NCBI GenBank assembly: GCA_015847255.1
Contig: JADLZK010000279.1
Coordinates: forward strand, 161,976 to 225,975
Length of the DNA: 64,000 nt
Source: Hyparrhenia diplandra
Taxonomy: Eukaryota > Streptophyta > Magnoliopsida > Poales > Poaceae
Direction: 5' to 3'
Part shown: positions 33,176-45,140 of the stretch, piece after piece
Position numbering within the stretch: the first letter of the stretch is position 1
Layout: each line of letters opens with the position of its first letter
The notes under the pieces: model-generated
What the model saw: the letters and a program-made list of their open reading frames with translations, nothing else
Told to the model about the DNA's origin: nothing
The model's database searches: none
Program-made: the position numbers and the translations under genes

Positions 33176-33880
33176 CTAGAGGAATCTTTGCTCGAAGAGC
33201 CAAGCTTGAGAGCTCGTCGGCTGCCCGGTTATAATCCCGAACCACATGCTCGAACCGGAGGCCATAGAACTTGCCTTCCAACTTTTCGATTCTTTGCCAC
33301 ATATGCGTCCATTTTCTCGCTCTTGCAGTCCCAATCTTTGTTGACTTCTTTGGATGACCAATTTGGAGTCGCCGAACACGAACAAGCGCTTGATGCCAAG
33401 TTGAATAGCTATCCGGAGGCCATGAAGGGCAGCCTCATATTCTGCAGCATTGTTGGACGTCGGGAAGTGTATCCGGAGGACGTAGTAGAGTCTATCACCG
33501 GACGGAGATATAATGTATACACCAGCACCGGGCCCATCAATGTTGAGAGAGCCATCAAAGTACATCATCCAGCGCTCCTTGCTGGTGTCGTCGAGAGGAG
33601 TCTCCAGATCTGTCCACTCGCATAAAAAATTAGCGAGCACTTGTGACTTGATGGTTGACTTGTGCTTATATTGGATCGTGTCCATGCTGAGCTCGATCGC
33701 CCACTTGCAGATCCGACCATTGGCATCCTTGTTGCGCAGGATATCTCCCAGCGGATAATCCGAGATTATGGAGATTGGATGATGGTCGAAATAGTGTCGA
33801 AGCTTGCGCACCGTAATCAAGATAGCGTACAACAATTTCTGAATATGAAGGTACCGGGATTTGAAATCGCTAAGCACCTC
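33176..33880 (-). CDS. RNase H region of the outer element's pol
   Basis: About 230 residues open on the minus strand. The first half, with LYAILITVRKLRHYFDHHP, matches the RT-RNase H connection of gypsy pol. The second half (YFDGSLNIDGPGAG ... NNAAEYEAALHGL ... FGDSKLVI) is the RNase H fold with its Asp, Glu and Asp in the right order, of the second, archaeal-like type found in Tat-lineage elements. It degrades the RNA strand of the RNA-DNA hybrid during reverse transcription. Confidence 0.85.
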   Translation of the reverse strand, partial: EVLSDFKSRYLHIQKLLYAILITVRKLRHYFDHHPISIISDYPLGDILRNKDANGRICKWAIELSMDTIQYKHKSTIKSQVLANFLCEWTDLETPLDDTSKERWMMYFDGSLNIDGPGAGVYIISPSGDRLYYVLRIHFPTSNNAAEYEAALHGLRIAIQLGIKRLFVFGDSKLVIQRSQQRLGLQERENGRICGKESKSWKASSMASGSSMWFGIITGQPTSSQAWLFEQRFL

Positions 33881-33889
33881 GCTGATGAA

Positions 33890-34800
33890 GTAGACCGGTC
33901 ATTGGACGGGGTACGCATGCCCTTCCTTTTCGGCAACCCGAACAAAGGTGCTCACCACCCGGTTGGTCGCAGTGATGTGGAGCAAACATCTCTCTCTGTC
34001 ATTTGGCGCCACCGGGACTGGTGGGGAGGTTAAGAACTTCTTGAAGGCATCGAAAGCTTCTTGAGCCTCATTGGTCCATCTCGAACATCTCGCCGACTTT
34101 GAGGAGCTCGAAGAAGGGGAGACCCATCTCGCCGAGTCTTGCAACGAAACGGCTCAGAGCCACCATGCATCCTATTAGCTTCTGAATATCCTTGACGTTC
34201 TGGGGTGGCTTCATCCTCATGATAGCATTGAGCTTCTTCGGTTGGGTTCGATGCCACGCCGACTAACGATGTTACCAAGCAAATTGCCAGAGGGGACTCC
34301 GAAAACACACTTACCCGGGTTCAGTTTCCACTGGTACTCGTCAAGCTTTGCGAATACCTTGGCGAGGTCCTCCACTAGAGAATCGACTTTCGCACCTTCA
34401 CCACAATGTCGCCGACGAGGCTTGGGCGAGGTCAGGATGAGATCACCCAAGCAACCCTGGTGATGGCCCTCCGCACGTGGCTCCAAAGCATTCTTTGGCC
34501 GAAGGACATAGTGTTGTAGCAAAGGTAGGTGCCAAAGGGAGTGATGAACCTGATCATCGACCGCTAGGGTGATCCGATGGTAGCCAGTAGCAGTCCAGGA
34601 AGCCGAGGAGCTCACAACCTATGGTGGAGTCCACAACCCGTCGATCGCGCGGAAGACCGAAAGGGTCTTTAGGGCAAGCCCCGTTGAGATCGGTATAATC
34701 AACGCACATCCTCCATTCTTTATTCTTTTGGGTTCAAGAACCGGGTTGGCTAACCACCCGGTGATAAACTTTCTAATAAAAACCGCCAGACTAATAATCT
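33890..34800 (-). pseudogene. Reverse transcriptase of the outer element, frame broken
   Basis: Recognisable pieces include KLNPGKCVFGVPSGNLLGNIV with the following RGIEPN (end of the palm), and a DIVVK segment at about 34,400. The residues expected to be the YxDD active site are not readable as such: the codons before DIVVK are altered at a CG-rich spot. The upstream fingers region is scrambled by indels. Confidence 0.75.
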
Positions 34801-35028
34801 AGCTAGCGCCTTTAATGGTAGCTATTTTGACCCGCGTTGAAACAGCGAAAGGCTTTCGCTTGAACGGCCCTGGCTGTTGGATCGACTCGTAGGAGGTGCT
34901 CGGCCTTGCTCCGAGGTACTCGTGCATGTCCGCTGGTTTTTCACACGAAGATGCTCACCTTTTCCCTCAAGAACTGGACAAGCGCTTCTTCCTATTAGGG
35001 CTTGGTGGTCTTCTTGGCCCTCTCCTCC

Positions 35029-36014
35029 TTAGGGATCTCGAGGCCGGAGGGGCCGGCTTTTCACGTCTCGATCACCTCCCCGACGGACGGCCATCTCCTC
35101 CGGGCGGATGTTGTGGAAGATGAACTCCCGCTTGTCCAGGCCCTCCTTCTCGCAGATGTAGGCCACGTGGACATTAGCTTGGCGGGATAAGACCCCTTTA
35201 TCGGTAGGGAATCTTGAGGAGCGTGTAGCCGTAGTGGGGATCGCCATGAGCTTTGGCCAGCCCAGCCTCCCGATGATGGCATGGTATGATGATTCGAAGT
35301 CAACGACAACGAACGGCATGTCTTGGATGTGGTGATGCTTGGGAGTGCGAACTGGACCCGAAGAGTGGTGCGCCCGGCGGTGTAGACGAATCTCCAAAGA
35401 AGGATACCCCTGAATGGGTGTGGATAGGGCATGAGGTCTTCCTTCGAGATGCCCAAAGCCTCCATGGAATTCTTGAAAAGCATGTTCAGGGCGTTGCCTC
35501 CATCGATGAGCTCCCTTTCGAAGCGAAGGCGCCCAATGACCGGATCCAGGATGAGCGGGAATCGCCCTGGGTACGGGTTGTTGCACCATTGGCCGTCGCG
35601 TGAGAAGGTATTGGTGCTCTCGAGTGTCGGGCCATTCGGGCCCGTGAAGCCCTCACTAAAGTCCTTGGCCATGAGAACGGCCTGCGGGGAGACCTTGCGG
35701 TTCCGACCAGTCTTGCAGCCGAAGTGACCTCCCATGATCATGTGTAGGACGCCATCCTCCTTGCGGAACTTGTGCCTAGGATTGACGTCGTCATCTTCGT
35801 CCTCGTTTGGCTGCCGCCGAGCGGGCCTGGTGACCTCTTCAGGCTTGTTGTCGTCATACTTCTGCTTCTTCTTCTCGACCTCGTATTCGGTCTGGAAGTG
35901 CCAGTAGTTAACCAGCGTGTGCCCCATGCCTGGATGCTGGGGGCATTCTCCATGAAGGAGTTTCGAGATGGGGCCCTTCACGTTGAGGTCCTTCTTCTTG
36001 TAGTTTGTCTTCAC
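35029..36014 (-). CDS. gag C-terminus and protease of the outer element
   Basis: A 317-residue open frame. Its first part has a spacer with CPQHPGMGHTLVNYW (a degenerate zinc-knuckle region) and an acidic stretch. About residue 170, IDGGNALNMLF is the aspartic protease active-site motif as it occurs in Tat-lineage elements (D-G-G-x-x-x-N). The last quarter is out of the proper frame: the neighbouring reading, with VVDFESSYHAIIGRLGWPKLMAIP, is the true protease continuation. Confidence 0.8.
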
Positions 36015-36115
36015 ATTATTGACATCCCCGCCGCGGCGATTGCGGTCGCGACGGCGCTCGCGATAGTTGCTACGGCCCTCATCCCTTCGATCACGGGAGT
36101 TGTTGGGTCGGGCGG

Positions 36116-37860
36116 TTATCCCGACGGCTCATAGTCCCTCTTATCACCGCGAGGAGATCGGTTGTGACAGGGAGATCTGTCCCGCTTAGAGGCGTAGGCG
36201 TTGTCCTTTTTGAAGATGTACTCGGCCTCATCTTGTCTCGCAAACTTGGTGGCCATCTCCAACAGCTTCGCCATAGTCTTCACCTTGTTCCTATGAAGCT
36301 TCTTGCGCTGCTCCTCTGCCGTTGCATTGCCATTATACACTAGGCCCTTGGTGAACGCGCTGATGCACTCCTCCTCGGTGATATTGGGGATGGTCAGACG
36401 CTTCTCCGAAAAACGCCTGATGTACTCCCGGAGAGACTCATTATTCCTGAGCCGTAAACGCTCCAGGTCATACTTGGTACCGGTCTACTCGCAAGTTGTC
36501 TTGTATGTGGTGATGAAAATCTCCTTGACCTCCCTCCAGGTACGGAGTCGGCCTTCAGGAAGCGCCAGCAGCCACCTGTTGGCCGCCTGGTCGAGGACCA
36601 CCGGGAAGTAGTTGGCCATCACGTCCTCTCCTCCACCGACCGCTCTCACAGCGATTTCATACATCATGATCCAGGGAGCTGCGTCCTGGTTGCCGTTGTA
36701 GTGATCCAGGGCATGAATTCCCCTAAAGGTTACCGGCCAACTAACTTGGTGGAGCTCCGGATGGTATGGGGCGATGGTGGAGATGGACAGGTTCCCGGTG
36801 AGGTTGCCATACGCCATGTTGTATTCTTTCCTACCGACGGAGCTCGGCCTCCTCACGAGCTTGCTGACGTAGCGGTGATGTGATTGCGGGACGTCATGAA
36901 GGCTACTTATGTGGCTCCGGATGTCCTCGGGGGGAAGGGGGGGGGTGTCCATCGCGGCCGGAACGCTGGGGCGGTTGCCCGCCCGTGCCACCTGCCGGGT
37001 GCACCGCGCTCACACCCTTGACCTCCATTGGCCTGGCCGGCGTTCACATTGCCCCCGTGAAGGACAAGCGCTCCACCGGCTGCAGCGTTTCCCCCCGCCG
37101 GGGGACGTGGTTGATTCTGGTTTCCTCAAGCTCCAGTGGGCTGCAAAGATGCTTGGTCCTCCCGTGCGTGGTTCCTCATCCGGGCGGCGTGGCGTGAGGA
37201 GCGGCGAGAGGTTGCCGTCTTGGACACGGAGTAGGGTTGAGTTGGGCGTGGCGCGCGCGTGCGCCTTCACTTTCTCTATGACAATATCGCGAAGGGCGCG
37301 GACGCCGCCCAGCGCGAACGTTGTCCTCCCGGTGTGTTAAATACCGGGGACACCGTCCACCATCTGAAATTGCTCCATGAGGTTACGGTTGATGTTCCGA
37401 GGGAAAGCTACCGTGCGCTGGGCGTCAGCGCCGACTTGATCGCCCCTGTGCTCCGCCTTGGGCGCTGGGGCGGCCGGCTGGCCGCCGCCGCCGCAGCCGC
37501 ATCCCGCCGACGTTGAGCATATTGAGTGTTGCGGCCCTCCCTGGCCACACGTTCTTCGTCGGTCTCACCCGCACGTGGTGCGGAGTCTTCGGTGACAAGG
37601 ATCCCGCCACCGTAGCCGTGCGCCAGGACCTGCCCCGGGGTGAACAATGGGTCGTCATGGCCGAGCTGGAGATCGGTGTTCCCTAGCAGATGAGTCTGGC
37701 TCCCCTCATCAGAGGTGAGAGAAGCCGTACGACCGTCTGCATGGGAGTACTGGTCGTCCTCTTCCTCCCGGATCGGGGAGAGGTCGGCCATGCGGATCTT
37801 TGATCCTGTCGAGCAGCCCTCCATCCTCCCGATATGTTGGAGCCTCGATGAAGTCATAAG
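36116..37860 (-). pseudogene. gag of the outer element
   Basis: Frames at 36,485-36,991 and 36,116-36,340 include HALDHYNGNQDAAPWIMMYE and ANRWLLALPEGRLRTW, matching gypsy capsid (W-L..LP..S/R..TW..F), then a basic nucleocapsid-like tail with RDRSPCHNRSPRGDKRDY. A further minus-strand frame at 37,408-37,857 (acidic, then alanine/arginine-rich) is probably the gag N-terminus. Frames are separated by shifts. Confidence 0.75.
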
Positions 37861-38461
37861 GGCCGAGGATGACCCTCCCGACCAATCCCGAGAGGCGGCA
37901 GCTTGAACTCGAGCAGGCGGAGGTGGTCGAACGTGAACGGGGCGCTCCTCCGGAGGGGTTGAAGCTGGTCAGACATAGACAGTACGCCCCTCTGGAGTAG
38001 CAACGATGACCAGATCCTGGTCGGGAGGCTGGCGACCCCCCACCCAATCTAGTAGAGCTTGGTGACACAACAAATCAGCTTCTCCAGATTGATCCCTATT
38101 GGCAAGAAGTGATCTAGCCGAATCGACCAAAGTTGTGCACTCACCCAAACCCACGGTGATCTAGTCAAAACTAGCTAGCATGTCGTCGATGTTGTGGTTG
38201 AAGTGCCGCTTGTACGGAACGAAAGGGTGGGTGAGCCCAATGGGAAGCTCGAGCGGTCCCGCCTCCATAGATGAAGCCGGCGCCACCGCACTAGATGAAG
38301 CAGGAGCCAGAGCAGATTGGATCTACACCGACTCAAGGTTGTTGACGCCGAGGATGGCGCCCGTTGTTCCGGATGAGCGCCCTAAACTGAATCTTCGGGT
38401 CGACCATCATGGATTCAGGGAAGATCACCATCCTGCTAGTCATGATGTCTTCATGCATGCC
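37861..38461. other. 5' leader of the outer element
   Basis: Sequence between the gag region and the primer-binding site. Short ORFs on both strands have no recognised domain. Confidence 0.4.
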
Positions 38462-38480
38462 CCCTACCTGGCGCGCCAGC
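38462..38480 (-). promoter_or_regulatory. Primer-binding site of the outer element
   Basis: Immediately next to the 5' LTR, the minus strand reads GCTGGCGCGCCAGGTAGGG, a TGGCGC-type site seen in grass gypsy elements. The tRNA species is not assigned. Confidence 0.6.
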
Positions 38481-38955
38481 TGTCGTTGGAATAACGGCGA
38501 TAGACTAGCAGGGGTGTACCCAGGCTAGTAGATTGAGCGGTAGAGGTGCGCTAGATGACTAACAGGATGTTAAGCAGAACGAGCGAAGGGAAAAACACAC
38601 GGGTTCTACCCAGGTTTGGCCGCCTTGATGGCATAAAACCTACGTCCTACTTAGTTTGTATTGATTGTAGATGATAATCCAGTGTCTCGAGAGGGGGTCC
38701 CCGGCCGCCTTATATAGCCGAGCAGGGTTACAGCATCATATCTAACCGCAAGAGCTATCCCGACCAGTTACAATAAGGAAAGATAACATCGTATCTGACA
38801 GAGTGTCGCACAAGGAAATACTATCTTGTCGCCCACGCCTACTCCGTGATTTCCGTGACGGCCTTCGACTCTTGAAGCAGTCTCATGCCTAGGCCGGCCT
38901 GAGCGGCTCAGCCCAAGGTGAGCCGTGAGGAGGGGTAGGGGTTTACCCCCCCACA
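38481..38955 (-). repeat. 5' LTR of the outer gypsy element
   Basis: Begins TGTCGTTGGAATAACGG and ends TTTACCCCCCCACA, with TATATA at 38,711-38,716 as the minus-strand TATA box. Partner of 18,987-19,464. Confidence 0.92.
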
Positions 38956-38960
38956 AGCAC

Positions 38961-39763
38961 CACACCACTCATCAGCAATCAAGGGTAAGAATCTTATCCT
39001 CGTGGCTGAACACGGCAGGCATCCCCAACTAGACCGGGCCGACTCTACCGGATCTGGAAAAGGAGGGGAGGGAGAGGTTTACCAGAGTGGAACCGGAACG
39101 ATGGAGCAGGGGGCGACAGTAGGCGAACCCCTAGCAGCCGCCGGCGTGGAGATCCCGTGCTCGCCGTCTAGCCTCCTGTGCTCGCCGCCGGCGTGGAACC
39201 CTAGCCGCCACGGGGCGTGGAGCTCCCGTGCTCACCGGAGATGGAGCCCCGTTCTCGCCGGAGATGGAGGATCCTCGAGGAACTGCACGAGGGAGGGGGC
39301 GAGAGTCGACGACGCGGGCGAGGTGGCGCGAGGAGGGAACCCGACGCAGGAGGCGGCGCGACGTGAGGTGGCCGCGCGACGCGAGGAACTCCGTGCGCTC
39401 GGTACACGCCCGGGAGGGAGATGTTTTCTCACGAGCGGGTCGGCATGGATGAGGCCGCAATCCACTTCCACCCACGGGCAGCCAAATGCATGTTTGGGCC
39501 TTGCGTGGGTGCTAAACCCGACCTGGCCCGAGATACACGGGAGGCGGGGTTTGAGGCCCGATACACCTCAATACACCAGCTTCTAAACGAGGCCTTCACG
39601 GGGATGGGGACGGGGAAAATCTTCCCCCGCGGGGACGGGGATGAGGAGACAAAACCCGACGGGGAATTCTCCGTTGCCAAGTTGAGCTGTGGCATCTATT
39701 CGCGTACAGACACCAGCGCTGAACCTAAGGTTTGATCGTGGTGGAGCGACGGAGCATGGAGCC
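38961..39763. other. Intergenic remnant with G-rich repeat
   Basis: Continues the pre-insertion sequence that ends at 18,986. GC-rich ORFs occur in five frames with no recognised domain. AAACGAGGCC at 39,586-39,594 is the possible partner of the inverted terminus at 17,278. A (GGGGACGGGGA)-type repeat follows at 39,600-39,650. Confidence 0.4.
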
Positions 39764-39789
39764 AAATTCTCACGGGTCAAAGGAGCCCT

Positions 39790-40200
39790 TTCATATTTTC
39801 CCTCAACTTTAGCTTCAGTTTACGCTCATGAAGCAATGGAGCATATTTTTTTTTTTTTAGTTTCAGTTTAAACTCATGAAATGTATGGAGTATATGCCGA
39901 TTACCATTTATTTGCAGCTAACAGTTTAGGCTCATGTAGCGAAGGAGCGTTTTGATTTCGGTTTAAGTTCAGTGAGCGATGAAGCACCTGAATATATATG
40001 CCTATTTTTTATTTTTTTTTTGGCTTCAGTTTCGGCTCACAATGCTATGGAATATATGCTGATTCTTTTTTTTTTTTTTTTTTTTTTTTTGCCGCTAACA
40101 GTTTGTGCTCATGTAGCGATGGAGCTTGATTTTTACTATCATTTTTGGCCGCTAACAGTTTAAGCTCGTATAGCGATGGAGCATGTCGGCTCTTTTTTTT
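39790..40200. repeat. Degenerate repeats in the 3' UTR of copy A
   Basis: Repeated phrases of the form TTTCAGTTTAxGCTCATGxAGCxATGGAGCAT followed by a T run, spaced about 60-75 bases apart. The same array is longer in copy B. A 25-T run at about 40,066-40,090 is about 13 T in copy B. Confidence 0.8.
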
Positions 40201-40204
40201 TATG

Positions 40205-41240
40205 TGTAGTAACGCTTTAGAAATTTTCCATTTACAGGCGGCGGACAATATTTGCCGTCTGGAGACATGATTCTATAAGCGCCATTAGAGTAAACATCCT
40301 TCACGATGTACGGCCCTTCCCATTTAGGCTCAAATTTACTTTGCATCTTATGAGTAATGTTCATAGGTGAATAACCGCAAGAACTAAATCCCCTTCTTTT
40401 GAACGACCTTCTCTTTACGCTTGTCAAAAGCTCGAGACATTCTAGCTTGGTATGCCTCCAAGTTTTGTAACGCACGGCCGTTTTTCTTCGAGGTTATCTA
40501 ATTCTGTTGCTTAACTTTGCTGAATCATCCTCATTGAGTCCTTCCTGAATAGCGACTCTTAAAGAAGCGATTTGGACTTCCAATGGCAGGACCGCCCCCT
40601 CCATACACGAGCGAATAAGGGGTCATCTTAGTTGGCGCCCGAAGTTGTGGTTCTGTAAGCCCACAAAGATTCGAGTAACTTTTCATGCCAATGTCTCTTA
40701 TTTTGTGAGACTGCTTTTTTAAGTAGCTTGCATAGCACTTTATTAAATGCTTCGCTTGACCATTAGCAGCTGGGTTATAACCCGTGGAGAAATGGTGTTT
40801 AATCTTGAATTTAGCACACATTTTCTCTATTACTCTATATTTTTGAATGACGTTCCATTATCGGATATGATTCGAGCCGGGACGCCAAATCTGTATATGA
40901 GGTTTGTTCTTATAAACCTTTCTACGTTTTCCATTTTGACCTCTTTTAATGCTTCGGTTTCCGCCCATTTAGAGAAGTAATCGGTCGCAGCAAGAATGAA
41001 TTTGTGTCCTTTAGATGACGGAGGGTTTATTGGTCCAACGACATCCATTCCCCACATTTCAAAGGGCCAAGACATATTGGTTGGGTGTAATGGCTCATGG
41101 GGTTGATGTATGAAATTACCGTGCACCCGACATTCATGGCATCTTTTTGCAAATTTCATAGCATCGTCAAACATGGTAGGCCAATAATAACCTAAATGCC
41201 TGAGTTGATAATGCAACTTGTCTAGATTGGTGTGCGCCGC
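40205..41240 (-). pseudogene. Integrase of copy A
   Basis: From the right: zinc-binding region ending CHECRVHGN, core with MDVVGPINPPSSKGHKF (first Asp), FGVPARIISDNGTSFKN (second Asp) and STGYNPAANGQA. Here the third catalytic Glu is lost to a frame shift, whereas copy B reads GQAEAFNK. The C-terminal EGPYIVKDVYSNGAYRI follows, ending at about 40,206. Three frames are needed. It inserts the cDNA into the genome. Confidence 0.88.
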
Positions 41241-41449
41241 ACACCCCGTAGTGAACCTCTGTTAATGCTTCAATTATTTCATTACCAAAGAAGGCGCGAA
41301 GTAAGATACCATCGCAGGAGCGCCGATAAAGAACATCATTTATGCATGTATAATTTAATGACCTCTTTTCGAATCCTAGATCTTTCGCTAGAATCTAAGG
41401 GTAGATATCCATGAAGTAGATAATCTAGAAAAGGTGTTCTCCAATCACC

Positions 41450-42130
41450 CATCTCGATTTTCGCATGTTTCAATAGTCATGGTGAAGTAGATGGTACGTA
41501 CTCTTCTTCAAGAAGTATAGGGAGAACTCTTCGTTCTTCCACATGAACATCCATATTTTGATGTGGATTTAGCGACATGCTAGCAGCCAAGCTTGCCAAC
41601 GCATCCGCTTTCTCATTTTGACTTCTTCTCACATGCTGAATTTTCGGATCGGTAAATAAAGCCATTAATTTTTTTTTTATGAAAATATGGTAGAAGTCCT
41701 TCCTTCTTCACCATATACGTCCCCAATAATTGATTAATTATTAATTGGGAATCTCCATATACACATAGTGTATTTAGGCCCATACCGTGAGCGATTTCGA
41801 GCCCGATGATTAAAGCCTCATATTCAAAAAAGCATTATTTGAAACCGCGGGAAGTGAGTGTGAAAGAATATGGGAGTATTGCTTCGTCGGGTGTGACAAA
41901 CACAACTCACACTGCCGACACAACCCTCGTGATCTCTCTCAGATTTTCGACAGCGCCATCAAAATACATTTGCCACATAGGATTAACAACCGTAGTGGTG
42001 AAGACCGCCTCATCGGCAATTCATCATCAATGGGGGAAGTCATCGGTGTATAGGATGTGCGGCTAGAAAATTCGCCAACCCTTGACCTTTAATGGCCTTT
42101 TGAGGCACAAACACAATATCAAATTGTGAA
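41450..42130 (-). pseudogene. RNase H region of copy A
   Basis: HVRRSQNEKADALASLAASMS at about 41,580 is the last helix of an RNase H (the ENxxADxLA motif). Upstream, fragments such as YCPNNSGxVDxPN-like readings are broken. The earlier acidic residues are out of frame as read. Confidence 0.7.
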
Positions 42131-42139
42131 AGGATCATC

Positions 42140-43560
42140 GCCCCATTTGGCCAATCTACTCCGATAATGTCATTTTGCTCAAAATGTGACGAAGTGGGTC
42201 AGCTCTCGAGACAAGATGCACAAGATGTTCTAGCATGTAATGGCGGAGCTTTTGAGTCGCAAATACAAGTGCTAGGCATATTTTTTCTATATCTGGTAAT
42301 TGCACTCTGCCCAACGCAGGTGCGGCTTAAATAATATAAGGAGACTTCTTTCCCTTCATCATTTTTCTATGCCAAAAGAGCACCTAGGGAAGTTGGCATG
42401 GCTGCCGTATAGAGGATTAGTGGTCGCCCTTTAATTGGCGCACATAGGACAGGAGGATTTGTTAAATATCCTTTTATATCGTCAAATGCATTTTGACATG
42501 CTTGATCCCATTGAAATGGGACTCCTTTTTTCATAAGCCGAGAAAAAGGTTTGCATCTCCGGACAAATTTGAAATGAACCTCCTAATATAAGCCAAATGA
42601 CCTTGGAGGCTTTTTTAGTTCATGTAAGTTTGTTGGTTGAGGCATGTCGACAATTGTCTTGATTTTGGTAGGGTCAATTTCAATACCATGCCCGGTGACT
42701 ACAAAACCAAGGAATTTTCCCTCGAAGATACCCAAGGCACACTTCATAGGGTTCATTTTTAACTTATGCTTTCTAAGACGCTCAAACACTATTTCCAAGT
42801 GTTTTAAGTGATCTATCTCACGCCTAGATTTTACAACAATGTCATCTATATAGCACTCAACAATTTCGTATGAAATCCATCAAGGACAACCGTCATTGCG
42901 CTGTTGATATGTGGCACCCGCATTTTTTAATCCGAAGGGCATTACTTTATAACAATATATGCCTTTGGGAGTGCGAAATGTCAGTTAACTCCTCATCTTC
43001 GGTGACATCTTTATTTGATTATAACCAGAAAAACCATCCATGAATGAGAATATTTCATACCCCATTGTGGCGTCAATAAGGATTTCGAGAGTGGAATTGG
43101 AAAATCATCTTTTGGACATGCTTTATTTAAATCTCTAAAATCAACACATACACGTATCTTCCCATTTTTTTTTTTTCACGGGTACAATACTAGACACCCA
43201 CTTGGGGTATTTTACTTCTAATAAACCCGGCGGGCAATAAGCTTATCGACTTGGCTTCTATTTGTGGAAGAAGCTCGACGATATACTCTTTTTCCTTGCT
43301 TCACCGGGAGGAACATCCTTTTGACTGCCAATTTATGTACAAACCACCGCCGGATCCAAACCAAGCATTTCTTCATAAGACCAAGCAAATATATCTCTAT
43401 TTGCAGAAAGAAATTTACGTATTCTTCTTTACTTTCTTGAGAGAGACGTTTGCTAATAAAGATGGGACGAGGATCATCATCCGTTCCAATATTTATTTCT
43501 TCCAACTCATCAATAGCCGGTTGATTTCCATCTTCCATTTGTGGAGACGCGCTCGGCCGC
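42140..43560 (-). pseudogene. Reverse transcriptase of copy A
   Basis: The active site reads YIDDIVVKS (about 42,825-42,853), with intact YxDD. The palm end, NPMKCALGIFEGKFLGFVV and HGIEIDP, follows in the frame at 42,583-42,798. Upstream pieces carrying the fingers are shifted. Compare copy B at 56,530-57,960. Confidence 0.85.
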
Positions 43561-43599
43561 ATCAAGTGGTTCCGTGGAAGTCATATTAACTTCGTAGCC

Positions 43600-44340
43600 T
43601 AAACCATATTTTTTTCTTCTTTCAACACTTCATCTTGGTGTAGAGTGTTAAATTGGGCTTGGGACATTAGCTTTTCGAAGGTGCGAAGCTGCCCCTACCA
43701 TCGCATAGAGAGGGACCGGTAGATATGTCATATCCCATCTGTTGCATCATGTAAAGAACTCTATTTTGAGAGGGCTTCTTATTTATGACATGAAATATTG
43801 GATCGCCCTTCTTCCTTTGGTTGCTTGGTATATACTGATATTTCTTTTGACTGGACGAAGACTCACCATCTTCTATCTTTGGAATGTTGTGTTCTAGCAA
43901 TAATGCTGATTTTGGCTTCGAGACTTTTTCGACATGCTCAAAATAGAACTTTGCATCGGCATAGAAGGATTCTGCTATAGTGAACGGCTTTTTATCCGTG
44001 AAGATCCTTACTATATCCCCTGAAGCATCCTTATATTTGATGCATTGATGGAGAGTAGATGGGATTACTCCATTCTCATGTAGCCATGGACGACCGATAA
44101 GAGCATTATATGATGTGGCTGCATCAATGACATGAAACTTTACATATGTCATAAAATTTTTTTAATTTCAGAATGAGAAATATAGTACCCAATGCTTCTT
44201 GTCCTGATTGGTTGAAGCCATGAATAACGATATTTGAGCGACATAAATCTCCTGTTGAATACCCTATCTTTTTAAGAGTGCGCAGGGGTATTAAGTTTAT
44301 GGCTGAACCACCATCAATCATTATGCGATTAATAGGAAGG
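43600..44340 (-). pseudogene. Protease region of copy A
   Basis: IMIDGGSAINLIPLRTLKKIG (44,260-44,330) holds the aspartic protease motif D-G-G-S. Further on, FHVIDAATSYNALIGRPWL matches the second conserved segment (ALIGRPWL). A stop between the two frames at about 44,155 probably reflects a T-run indel. Confidence 0.85.
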
Positions 44341-45140
44341 TCGTCAATTTCTCCAAACATCGAGGGGCCTTGTTTGTGCTTCTTATTTCCTAACAACAAG
44401 TCCTCATCATTGAATGTAATACCGAGCTTGGGGCAGCTTTTACTTCGCTTGTAAAGCCTCAGCCCTATAATCTTCGAGGGAAGGAAAGTGCAAGAATGAA
44501 TGCCTTTCGCAAGTCGAAGAGAGACACAAAGCATCATACACGTAAAGCATAGCCGTATTTTCTTCAAGTGCGAGATTACATCATATTTGACCGACACATT
44601 AGAGTATGGTCGGCCTCTCATCATTCGAGATACATTTGGGGAGGTTGTTGTTGAGGAGATGGTCTAGCTAGTTGACGATTGATCTAAGCTTAACCTCATC
44701 AACTTCGTGTGTCTCCTCATCGGGGAAGTGAAGAGACTCTTCATCATCCTCAAAAACTCCGATTGGGAAAGCATCATATCTTTTGGGGGAATCGCCCCGC
44801 GGCTCTCGACATTTTGGTAGGGGGCTGGCCTTCACCATCCTCCATCATTCGTTGGAGAGCAAGTCGCCTTGAGAGTTGCCGCTGACGCCTCCCCGATCTT
44901 TGGGAACTTGACGGTCCGCATTTTGGGGAGTGGATCCATCGAAGGAAAGCCTTGCCTTCATGCCGGGCGCTTAGCTTGTTGTTCGATGGATACCCCCGAG
45001 AAAGACATATTAACATACTCGGTTTTGATCTCATAGAATAATTATAAGTTGGCCACATTTTTAGAGTTGCACAACTCACCGGATCACTTTGGATGCTAGC
45101 GACATTTGACGTTCTTTGTTTTCTTCCCACTCCTCATGCT
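44341..45140 (-). other. gag-pol linker of copy A
   Basis: Minus-strand frames are open but shifted (FNDEDLLLGNKKHKQG, then acidic and Q/R-rich segments). Also present in copy B (58,740-59,460). No domain recognised. Confidence 0.5.

Larger units (their letters stand above)
18987..38955 (-). mobile_element. Ty3/gypsy element with antisense ORF, hosting a nested element
   Basis: Flanked by AGCAC duplications and bounded by 475-bp LTRs. Removing the nested insertion (7,263 bases plus one duplication) leaves about 12.7 kb. Minus-strand order is 5' LTR, primer site, gag, protease, RT, RNase H, integrase, then a long 3' region, then 3' LTR. RNase H before integrase is the gypsy order. The 3' region carries a coding unit on the opposite strand, as known in grass RIRE2/Grande-type and Retand-like (Tat-lineage) elements. 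Coding frames are much interrupted as read. The two LTRs differ at many small indels, so age cannot be judged without better sequence. Confidence 0.93.

Noticed and set aside
33890..34800. A reverse transcriptase lacking the YxDD active site
   Set aside because: The altered residues lie at a CG-rich spot amid other indels; sequence error or decay explains it better than a new enzyme type.
39002..39586. 194-codon + strand ORF with opposing minus-strand ORFs
   Set aside because: All five frames are open because of GC content; no domain, and the region is probably TE-derived.
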